From positions 1-11,967 of the forward strand of contig JAGGYV010000004.1 in the NCBI GenBank assembly GCA_021162325.1: 11,967 bases of DNA. Reading direction: 5' to 3'. The translations under genes and the position numbers were made by a program. Below are positions 7,025 through 11,967 of this stretch, piece by piece. The notes under the pieces are model-generated. The model had not been told where the DNA came from. It was given only the letters and a program-made list of their open reading frames with translations, and did no database searches. The DNA is from Desulfobacteraceae bacterium. Lineage in GTDB: Bacteria > Desulfobacterota > Desulfobacteria > Desulfobacterales > Desulfosalsimonadaceae. Each line of letters opens with the position of its first letter. Position 1 is the first letter of the stretch.

Positions 7025-7177
7025 TTTACTTCTTCTCCTTTTCTCTTTTTTGAGTTTTATCATTCATTCGTAAAATCAATCATCTTATAAAAAGTCATGC
7101 CAATATATATATAGAACCAGCGCAAAATTTAATATTCGCTCTGATCAACAATATTTTTAACTATCATCTAATAACGA

Positions 7178-7459
7178 TTAATCCGAACTTTTTGTTTTGC
7201 CGGGCGTTATTTTTTCAGATGATTTTTTTTCGGCTTTTTTAGTTTCTTTGCTTTTTACCGGGGCGGCAGAACCGTTTGACTTGTTCGCATAATCAGTTAC
7301 ATACCAGCCGGATCCTTTTAAATGGAATGAACTTTGGGAGATTAGCTTGTGAAGCTTCCCCGAACAATTGGGGCATTTGGAAAAAGGTTTGTCCGAAATT
7401 TTCTGCATTATTTCATGAATATGTCCACATTTCGCACATTCATATTCGTAAATTGGCAT
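7178..7459 (-). CDS. FmdB-family small zinc-ribbon protein
   Basis: This 93-residue protein begins MPIYEYECAKCG, the hallmark of the FmdB / CxxC_CxxC_SSSS family. Two CxxC pairs, C8-C11 and C29-C32, would bind one zinc ion. The segment SSFHLKGSGWYVTDY (43-57) is the conserved second part of the family domain. The remainder (about 58-93) is a Lys/Ser-rich tail, probably disordered. The family is named after an annotated regulator of amidase expression, but its biochemical role is largely unknown. AGGAG lies 9 nt before the ATG, and a good promoter lies 75-102 nt upstream. groES starts 153 nt downstream on the same strand, so the three genes may form one transcript. Confidence 0.9.
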   Translation of the reverse strand: MPIYEYECAKCGHIHEIMQKISDKPFSKCPNCSGKLHKLISQSSFHLKGSGWYVTDYANKSNGSAAPVKSKETKKAEKKSSEKITPGKTKSSD

Positions 7460-7533
7460 TTTGTCGCATCTCCTGGTTTTTTAAAACGATCTCAATCATC
7501 TGCTCAGAACCGCAGTAATTTAAAATCATAAGG

Positions 7534-7561
7534 AATATAGTTAATTTTTTAAGGTTGTCAA
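7534..7561 (-). promoter_or_regulatory. Sigma-70-type promoter upstream of the FmdB-like gene and groESL
   Basis: On the minus strand a perfect -35 TTGACA (7561-7556) is followed after 16 nt by TATATT (7539-7534), five of six -10 bases. Transcription should start near 7527, giving a leader of about 70 nt before the zinc-ribbon gene. No terminator is visible between that gene and groES, so it may also serve groESL. Confidence 0.6.
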
Positions 7562-7578
7562 GGGTCGGAAAGAAAAAT

Positions 7579-8118
7579 TTATAAATTTTTAAGATTTTCC
7601 GGCACCCGTCGCCAGTTTTTATAAAATTCCATCACAGGGCCCAATTGTTTTATGTTGACTTTACTAAGTATTTCATGCGTTTTGACATGGACCCGGACTT
7701 CTTCATTCATTTTTTCTTTAAAAGGGGCATCAAAATGCTGAAGAAACTTTCTGAAACGAATAATGTGAATCAGTTCATGACATACAATATATACGGCAAA
7801 TGCATACAAATCCAAATCCTTGAATTTTTTCATGGCATTAATAATGGAATGATCCTGAAGACAAACTTTATAAAAATCCTTCACCGGCGCATCCGGCAAG
7901 TCATTCTTTGTCTTTTCCGCATATCGGATAACCTGAGCAAAATGATCATCAACAATCTCATTTTCCGACAAATCAATCAGCGTTTTCACATCATAATTCA
8001 AATGCAGCAACTGGGTGGCGGACAACTTGTAATGATTACTGACCAATTCTTCAGCCACAGCCACCGAGTTTGTGACAATTGGAATATCATGCGGACTAAA
8101 ATACTGATATTTTGTCAT
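7579..8118 (-). CDS. Unrecognised HExxH-motif protein (putative metal-dependent hydrolase)
   Basis: I do not recognise this 179-residue protein as a named family. It has no signal peptide or membrane helix, so it is probably cytoplasmic. HELIH at 114-118 matches the zinc-metallopeptidase HExxH signature, in a helix-like context (YIVCHELIHIIRFRKF). Possible third ligands about 20-25 residues later are E139, E140 or H144. The preceding part (about 40-110) looks helical and charged. No Shine-Dalgarno is visible before the ATG at 8118; the next upstream ATG is out of frame. It lies 119 nt upstream of the FmdB-like gene on the same strand, but a separate promoter stands between them. Peptidase activity is a motif-based inference. 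Confidence 0.75.
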   Translation of the reverse strand: MTKYQYFSPHDIPIVTNSVAVAEELVSNHYKLSATQLLHLNYDVKTLIDLSENEIVDDHFAQVIRYAEKTKNDLPDAPVKDFYKVCLQDHSIINAMKKFKDLDLYAFAVYIVCHELIHIIRFRKFLQHFDAPFKEKMNEEVRVHVKTHEILSKVNIKQLGPVMEFYKNWRRVPENLKNL

Positions 8119-8172
8119 AATTAAAAATCATTTTTTTTAAGAAAAAAAGAAAAAATATATAGACATATAAAT

Positions 8173-8202
8173 TTAGGTTATGGTATAAAATAAAGTTATA
8201 AT
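8173..8202 (+). promoter_or_regulatory. Candidate promoter of the small ribosomal-protein gene
   Basis: A perfect -10 hexamer TATAAT (8197-8202) lies 37 nt before the TTG start in very AT-rich DNA. The -35 region is poor: TTAGGT at 8173-8178 with an 18-nt spacer is the best I see. A start near 8209 would leave a leader of about 30 nt carrying the strong ribosome site. Confidence 0.4.
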
Positions 8203-8239
8203 TTTCAATTTATTTAAATTAATTTTTGGAGGTGATCCT

Positions 8240-8335
8240 TTGGGTAGTGTAATTAAAAAAAGAAGAAAAAAAATGCGTAAACATAAACATCGAAAGCTGT
8301 TGGCCAGAACAAGACATCAGAGAAACAAAAGGTAG
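8240..8335 (+). CDS. 31-residue COX24/AURKAIP1-family ribosomal protein (bS22/mS38-like)
   Basis: A tiny gene starts with TTG at 8240 and reads MGSVIKKRRKKMRKHKHRKL, then LARTRHQRNKR, before TAG. About two thirds of the residues are Lys, Arg or His. The GSVIKKRRKKMRKHKHRKL core matches the COX24_C/AURKAIP1 family as I know it: the mitoribosomal small-subunit protein mS38 and the short mycobacterial protein bS22, which bind 16S rRNA near the decoding region. The start is fixed by GGAGGTGATCC at 8228-8238, a perfect 11-nt complement of the usual 16S rRNA 3' end, one base ahead of TTG. ATG at 8273 would cut off the conserved GSVIKKRRKK. A strong terminator follows at once, so it is a one-gene unit. 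Confidence 0.88.
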   Translation: MGSVIKKRRKKMRKHKHRKLLARTRHQRNKR

Positions 8336-8367
8336 ATAGATGATACGGCAGGCTTTTTTAAATATTT

Positions 8368-8424
8368 AAACGGAAAAAGTGTGAATTTTTCATTCATCAC
8401 TTTTTCCGTTTTTATTTTTATTTT
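8368..8424 (+). terminator. Strong intrinsic terminator between convergent genes
   Basis: A 14-bp perfect stem (8368-8381 with 8398-8411) is extended inward by TGAAT/ATTCA pairing past one bulged T. It is followed on the plus strand by TTTTTATTTTTATTTT. It ends the bS22-like transcript 33 nt past its stop. The hflC stop codon begins at the end of the T-tract, so the same hairpin may help stop hflKC transcripts, although the minus side has a poorer U-run. Confidence 0.88.
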
Positions 8425-9378
8425 CTATTTCGATGTAAAATCTTTTAAGTATCGAAGGAATTCCGAGTCTGTCGACAGTACCGCTTTACTCTTTGCACCT
8501 AAAGACGTTTGGTATACTTCCATCGCCTTTGTAAAGGAATAATATTCCGGGTCCATATTGTATGCTTCGGCATATATTGTTGTTGCTTCGGCATCCGCCT
8601 TACCCTTTATTTCCTGAGCCCTCCGATAGGCATCCGACTGAATCAGTTTTAAATCTTTTTCCTTGTCACCTTCAATCCTAAACGCTTCCCCGCGGCCTTC
8701 TGAACGGATTTTCTCCGCCATCTGATTTCGCTCGGCAACCATGCGGCCATATACTGATTCCCTGACTTTCTGAACATAATTCACCCGCTTGATTTTTACA
8801 TCAATGAGCTCGATTCCGAATTTTTCCAGTTTTGGCTGCGAGGCTTTTAAAATTTCCTCGGATAATCTTTCCCGGCCGGTTTGAATAGTGTGTTCCGAAG
8901 ATTCGTCCTTTGTATTTTCATCGACTATCTCAACCTGGTCAAGGGTTGTCATTTTCCGATTGCTGTTGCGGACGGTCTCGATCAGGTGATGCGAGGTTAC
9001 GGCATTTCGAACTGCCGGATTAATGATGTCATCCAACCGATTTAATGCCCGATTCCGTTCAGTAACAGTTTCAAAAAAAGCAATCGGATCAACAATACGC
9101 CATCTGGCAAATGTATCCAGCCAGATATAGGTTTTATCCAGCGTCGGGATCTGTCCCGGCTCCCCGTCCCATTCCTGAATATTTTTCAAAAAATAATTCG
9201 GCTGCTGGATAAACGGAACTCTGAAATTAAGTCCCGGTTCCGTAATGGGCTCCCCGACAACCTTATTGAACTGTGTCACTACCACCTGCTGCGTTTCATC
9301 CACCACAAACGCTGAAGAGACAAACCCCATACACCCCAGAGCCACGATAATAATTAAAATTATAAATTGCGTCTTCAT
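8425..9378 (-). CDS. hflC: HflC, SPFH/band-7 membrane protein
   Basis: HflC and HflK assemble a large SPFH cage in the inner membrane that surrounds and modulates the FtsH protease. From the ATG at 9378 the product has 317 residues. It has an N-terminal membrane anchor (about 4-23), then a periplasmic-type band-7 domain starting near VVDETQQVVVTQFNKVVGEP. An Ala/Glu/Arg-rich helical stretch follows in the second half (GRGEAFRIEGDKEKD, then GKADAEATTIYAEAYNMDPEYYSF). The frame is open to an ATG at 9393, but the ATG at 9378 overlaps the hflK UGA in an ATGA junction, the usual sign of translational coupling, and is preferred. The stop is TAG. Confidence 0.94.
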   Translation of the reverse strand: MKTQFIILIIIVALGCMGFVSSAFVVDETQQVVVTQFNKVVGEPITEPGLNFRVPFIQQPNYFLKNIQEWDGEPGQIPTLDKTYIWLDTFARWRIVDPIAFFETVTERNRALNRLDDIINPAVRNAVTSHHLIETVRNSNRKMTTLDQVEIVDENTKDESSEHTIQTGRERLSEEILKASQPKLEKFGIELIDVKIKRVNYVQKVRESVYGRMVAERNQMAEKIRSEGRGEAFRIEGDKEKDLKLIQSDAYRRAQEIKGKADAEATTIYAEAYNMDPEYYSFTKAMEVYQTSLGAKSKAVLSTDSEFLRYLKDFTSK

Positions 9379-10421
9379 TTTTGTAACCCCCATTTCTCAC
9401 CGAGATTGAGCAGCGGCAAAACATTTGTCTGATCAGAATCAATAATATACAACTCTCCCAAATTCGGAAATACCAGGTTCACCATTTCCAGATACAGCCG
9501 GCGGCGGGTGACGTCTTTAGCCTTGGCGTATTCCTGATACTGGGAAATAAATCTTGACGCATCACCTTTTGCCTGGTTGACACGCTCGGTGGCATACCCT
9601 TCCGCACTTTTAATGGTCTGTTCCGCTTCGCCCCGGGCTCTTGGAATCACCCGGTTATATTCTTCTTTGGCCTGGTAGATCAATTTTTCTTTTTCCTGCA
9701 CCGCCTGATTGACTTTATTAAATGAATCCTGAACCGGAACCGGCACATTTGTGTTGCCCAGTTCAACCGTGTCAATTTCAATACCGGTTTCAGCTTCATC
9801 AAGCTCTTTTTGAAGCCAGTTCTGGGCGTCTGCGGCAATCTCTTCCCGGTTACTGATCACTTCATTAATACTGCGGTCTCCCACCACCAGGCGCATGGAC
9901 GCTTCAGACATATCCCTTAAAAACTGAGTAACATCCCTGACTTTAAATAAATAGTTATACGGGTCTTTAATCCGGTACTGTACAATCCAGGGGACCACGC
10001 CGACATTTAAATCACCGGTGAGCATCAATGATTCATCGATACCTTCACGGCCGGAAACATATCGTGAAGAACCGGACGAAGCGGACGTATATCCGAATTC
10101 TTCTTTATAGACCCGCTTGGTTTTAACTTTTGTCACCCTTTCAATACCTGCGGGAAGTTTAAAGTTAAGTCCCGGCATTTCCGTGCGAATATATTTTCCA
10201 AAACGCTGAACCACACCAACTTCATTGACATCTACCGTATAGACCATTGAGGTACCGAAAAAGAGCACGATACCCGCAAGCACGAGCAGCAACCAGACGC
10301 CCGAAAACTTAAAGTCTTTGAACTTATCAACCAAATCATCCATCTGGGGAGGCTTTACACCACCGCCGCCGGTACTTCTTTCCTTTTGTTTCTGTTGCAG
10401 TTTCTCCCAATCCCAATTCAT
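9375..10421 (-). CDS. hflK: HflK, SPFH/band-7 membrane protein
   Basis: HflK is the partner of HflC. The 348-residue product has a cytoplasmic start rich in Gln, Lys and Gly (GGGG at 18-21), as in the HflK N-terminal region. One membrane helix follows (about 41-62), then the band-7 domain beginning YTVDVNEVGVVQRFGKY. A Glu/Ala-rich coiled-coil segment runs from about 235 to 290 (QEKEKLIYQAKEEYNRVIPRARGEAEQ is its core, given here in part as EKEKLIYQAKEEYN). AGGA lies 9 nt before the ATG. The gene ends in UGA, which shows that UGA is an ordinary stop in this genome. It is first in the hflKC operon; a candidate promoter and a dyad lie upstream. Confidence 0.95.
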   Translation of the reverse strand: MNWDWEKLQQKQKERSTGGGGVKPPQMDDLVDKFKDFKFSGVWLLLVLAGIVLFFGTSMVYTVDVNEVGVVQRFGKYIRTEMPGLNFKLPAGIERVTKVKTKRVYKEEFGYTSASSGSSRYVSGREGIDESLMLTGDLNVGVVPWIVQYRIKDPYNYLFKVRDVTQFLRDMSEASMRLVVGDRSINEVISNREEIAADAQNWLQKELDEAETGIEIDTVELGNTNVPVPVQDSFNKVNQAVQEKEKLIYQAKEEYNRVIPRARGEAEQTIKSAEGYATERVNQAKGDASRFISQYQEYAKAKDVTRRRLYLEMVNLVFPNLGELYIIDSDQTNVLPLLNLGEKWGLQK

Positions 10422-10444
10422 ATCTCTTTCCTGTTAATTTTTAA

Positions 10445-10466
10445 TGTGTGGGTATATTCCCTCACA
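10445..10466. promoter_or_regulatory. Dyad in the hflK leader, possible operator
   Basis: TGTGTGGG (10445-10452) and CCCTCACA (10459-10466) are 8-bp inverted arms with one mismatch, separated by 6 nt. The dyad lies 24 nt upstream of the hflK start codon. It could be a repressor site or an RNA hairpin in the leader; no T-tract follows, so it is not a terminator. Confidence 0.3.
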
Positions 10467-10582
10467 AATTTGTTCATTTTTTACAAAAATGTCACCTATT
10501 GATAAAAAATAAAAACCGCATTCATTTCAAATCTGAGTTGTAAAGCGTGGAAAAACAGAAGGGTAAAGGAATGGGTTTGCTT

Positions 10583-10610
10583 AAAATATCTAATTAACAT
10601 CCCCTGTCAA
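10583..10610 (-). promoter_or_regulatory. Candidate promoter for hflKC
   Basis: On the minus strand a perfect TTGACA (10610-10605) is followed after 16 nt by TATTTT (10588-10583), four of six -10 bases. An overlapping TTGACT lies 5 nt upstream. It implies a leader of about 150 nt before hflK. It is part of the 375-nt divergent spacer 10422-10796, in which I see no gene. Confidence 0.4.
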
Positions 10611-10671
10611 GTCAAGAAAAATCCAACCCCATTATAAATCCACCACAAAATGCATATCTCGAAAGCGACTC

Positions 10672-10701
10672 TTGACTCTTGCCTGACATCAGGCATATAT
10701 C
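10672..10701 (+). promoter_or_regulatory. Candidate promoter with internal operator-like dyad, upstream of the DUF721 gene
   Basis: TTGACT (10672-10677) is followed after 18 nt by TATATC (10696-10701); TATCAT at 10698 is a closer -10 match but at longer spacing. Between the two elements lies the 16-bp dyad TGCCTGACATCAGGCA (10680-10695), with perfect 7-bp arms. That is where a repressor or a spacer-twisting activator would bind. A tandem GACTCTT repeat (10667-10680) overlaps the -35. The start codon lies about 90 nt downstream. Confidence 0.4.
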
Positions 10702-10796
10702 ATATGACAATAAACTATAATTTCAATTGATTCTATGATCATTTATCATTATTCAAGATGGGGTAACCCATTGACAGCAAACCAGCAGATGCCAAA

Positions 10797-11114
10797 ATGA
10801 AAAAACAGCGCTCTCGAAAATCAGAATACGTTCATATAAAAGAGGTGCTTTCTACCGTCATCAGCAACTGCCGACCAGAAACAAATTCGGCGCTTTCTGA
10901 AATCAGAAAAATCTGGAACACGGTGTTAGATAAAACTATTACTGATAATGCACAGCCTTCGGCATTGAAGGGCGGCACCTTGCTGATCACCATAAAAAGT
11001 TCCACCCTGACCCATCAACTTCGATTTCTGACAAATGATATCATCCAGGCAATCAACCGTGAAACAGGTCCTCACAGAATCACTGAAATAAAACTAAAAA
11101 CAGGAAACTTTTAA
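10797..11114 (+). CDS. DUF721 (DciA-like) protein
   Basis: This 105-residue basic protein matches the DUF721 pattern. A helical N-terminus leads to a conserved Trp (W40 in IRKIWNTVL). Next come a Pro in the short loop NAQPSALKGG (51-60), a strand LLITIKSS (62-69), then the LTHQLRFLTNDIIQAIN helix (71-87) and a closing strand ITEIKLKTG. Some DUF721 proteins are DciA, the loader/partner of the replicative helicase DnaB in bacteria lacking DnaC. Many short DUF721 proteins are untested, so the role is tentative. No strong ribosome site precedes the ATG; the frame is open back to an ATT at 10770. The methylase gene starts 9 nt after the stop, in the same frame, which indicates an operon. Confidence 0.8.
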   Translation: MKKQRSRKSEYVHIKEVLSTVISNCRPETNSALSEIRKIWNTVLDKTITDNAQPSALKGGTLLITIKSSTLTHQLRFLTNDIIQAINRETGPHRITEIKLKTGNF

Positions 11115-11123
11115 TCGCTTTCA

Positions 11124-11846
11124 ATGACTGAGCTCACAAAAGACAGCCTGTTTGGCGGCCGTCTGAAAATCAAACAGTCCAGATCCGGTTACCGGTTCTC
11201 AATGGATGCCGTCGTCATTGCCAAGTACGCGGACATTAAAATAGATGATCGCGTTATAGATATGGGAACCGGGTGCGGCGTTATTTCTCTAATACTGGCT
11301 CATCTTCATCCGGATATCACCGTATACGGCGTGGAAATCCTGAAAAACCAGGCTGAAATTGCCGCCCTAAATGTCAGAGACAACAACCTGGAAAAGCGCG
11401 TGACCATTTTAAACCAGGACATAAAAACATTATCCCCTCACCAGACATCAGGCACCGTAGATGTTGTTATATGCAATCCGCCGCACATTGAAAAAGCCTG
11501 CGGCAGAATCAACTTCAGCGATCAGCTTGCGGTTTCCCGCCATGAAATAAAAATAACCCTGGATGAAGTAATCAAGGCAGCCAAAAAGATGCTATGCCGT
11601 TCCGGAAGGCTGATCATGGTCTACCCCGCAGAAAGGCTGGTGGACCTGATCGACCGGATGCGATCATGCGACATTGAACCCAAAAAAATGACCGTTCTTT
11701 ATACCAAGTCAGATGCTGATGCAAAACGCATTTTAATGGAAGGGGTTAAGGGCGGCAGGCCGGGAATTAAAATTAACAAACCGCTGATTATTCATAATGC
11801 TGACGGCACATATACTGCATCAGCGCAACGAATATTCGGTTATTAA
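11124..11846 (+). CDS. TrmN6/YfiC-like N6-adenine methyltransferase
   Basis: This 240-residue protein resembles tRNA1(Val) (adenine37-N6)-methyltransferase. It has a Rossmann-like SAM domain with motif I DMGTGCG (46-52), the acidic end of strand 2 in GVE (69-71), and the catalytic-type motif at 118-121. Next come a SRHEIKITLDEVIKAA segment (138-153) and the family's C-terminal GVKGGRPG. The start FGGRLKIKQSRSGYRFSMDA is also typical. The catalytic motif reads NPPH where these enzymes usually have NPPY or NPPF, so the aromatic stacking residue is replaced by His. No ribosome site is close to the ATG, 9 nt after the upstream stop, suggesting coupled translation. Family assignment is good; tRNA target and activity are not proven. 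Confidence 0.87.
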   Translation: MTELTKDSLFGGRLKIKQSRSGYRFSMDAVVIAKYADIKIDDRVIDMGTGCGVISLILAHLHPDITVYGVEILKNQAEIAALNVRDNNLEKRVTILNQDIKTLSPHQTSGTVDVVICNPPHIEKACGRINFSDQLAVSRHEIKITLDEVIKAAKKMLCRSGRLIMVYPAERLVDLIDRMRSCDIEPKKMTVLYTKSDADAKRILMEGVKGGRPGIKINKPLIIHNADGTYTASAQRIFGY

Positions 11847-11878
11847 ACAATAAATTTGTTACCTTTTTAAATTTTTAT
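11846..11878 (+). terminator. Weak candidate terminator after the methylase gene
   Basis: AACAA (11846-11850) and TTGTT (11856-11860) could form a 5-bp AT-rich stem. It is followed by ACCTTTTTAAATTTTTATT. The T-rich run is good but the stem is weak. Confidence 0.25.
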
Positions 11879-11908
11879 TTGACACACATGCTTAAATATG
11901 GATATTTT
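11879..11908 (+). promoter_or_regulatory. Candidate promoter of the downstream tRNA gene
   Basis: A perfect -35 TTGACA (11879-11884) is followed after 18 nt by TATTTT (11903-11908). The likely start lies about 40 nt before the putative tRNA-Ser 5' end at 11957, a usual distance for a tRNA precursor. Confidence 0.45.
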
Positions 11909-11956
11909 GCCAAATCTATAAACGACATGGACCTTTCATGTAATATTTGATCTATT

Positions 11957-11967
11957 GGAGAGGTGGC
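11957..11967 (+). tRNA. Putative 5' end of a tRNA-Ser gene (partial, cut by window edge)
   Basis: The last 11 bases, GGAGAGGTGGC, are the common beginning of bacterial tRNA-Ser (acceptor 5' strand GGAGAGG, then the T8 position and the start of the D stem). A promoter-like sequence lies upstream. The same bases could be read as a ribosome site for a protein gene beyond the edge, so the call is tentative; the anticodon is not visible. Confidence 0.5.

Noticed and set aside
7025..7063. N-terminal extension of GroES to an upstream ATG
   Set aside because: The extra 13 residues are Lys/Arg encoded by the AGGAG ribosome-site region, and the 95-residue form matches the family exactly.
6420..7073. 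Plus-strand open frame of 217 codons across groEL/groES
   Set aside because: Antisense to two firmly identified genes and to their ribosome sites; composition follows the complement of the chaperonin codons.
7085..7101. Sigma-54-like site upstream of groES (TGGCATGACTTTTTA on the minus strand)
   Set aside because: The GG element is present, but the GC dinucleotide required 10 nt later is missing.
7645..8124. Plus-strand open frame of 159 codons
   Set aside because: Lies wholly opposite the HExxH gene. The minus-strand frame has the better protein composition and a recognisable motif.
10771..10776. TTGACA as the -35 of the DUF721 gene
   Set aside because: It lies 21 nt before the start codon; any -10 would fall inside the first codons.
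1..11967. CRISPR array, insertion sequence, prophage or toxin-antitoxin genes
   Set aside because: No regularly spaced repeats, transposase, integrase or small paired toxin genes were seen; the repeats present are palindromic intergenic elements only.

Overview
The window carries conserved, housekeeping-type genes of a Gram-negative bacterium. I infer a sulfate-reducer-like lineage (Desulfobacterales / Desulfobacterota). The basis is the gene style and linkage: tolQRAB-pal, an FmdB-type zinc ribbon beside groESL, a DUF721 gene followed by a TrmN6-like methylase, and moderately AT-rich DNA with very AT-rich spacers. No taxonomic marker is present, so the lineage is an inference.

Layout, left to right. 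Positions 1-4663 (minus strand) hold a Tol-Pal cluster, transcribed tolQ > tolR > tolA > tolB > pal > a gene cut by the left edge (1-62, probably cpoB/ybgF). Two inverted copies of an intergenic repeat bracket tolB-pal, at 119-300 and 2447-2570. tolQ has an in-frame UGA at 4024-4022, yet the next 28 codons still read as a TolQ C-terminal tail. Positions 4664-5056 are non-coding, with a degenerate palindrome and the groEL terminator. Positions 5057-7459 (minus) hold groEL, groES and an FmdB-like zinc-ribbon gene; a good sigma-70 promoter at 7534-7561 precedes the last. Positions 7579-8118 (minus) encode an unrecognised HExxH protein.

At 8240-8335 (plus) lies a 31-codon gene for a very basic COX24/AURKAIP1-family ribosomal protein (bS22/mS38-like). 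It starts with TTG behind an 11-nt perfect match to the 16S rRNA 3' end. A strong hairpin terminator (8368-8424) separates it from the convergent hflK-hflC operon (minus, 8425-10421). A 375-nt divergent spacer with two candidate promoters and two dyads leads to a plus-strand pair: a DUF721 (DciA-like) gene at 10797-11114 and a TrmN6-like methyltransferase at 11124-11846. The last 11 bases look like the 5' end of a tRNA-Ser gene.

Functionally, the Tol-Pal genes make an envelope-spanning, proton-driven machine that keeps the outer membrane attached during division. GroESL handles protein folding. HflKC is a membrane SPFH complex that usually modulates FtsH. The small genes point to ribosome and tRNA biology and perhaps replication. 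I found no phage, CRISPR, transposase or toxin-antitoxin genes. The notable signals are the tolQ UGA, the inverted repeat pair, the tiny ribosomal protein gene, the NPPH motif in the methylase and the uncharacterised HExxH protein.
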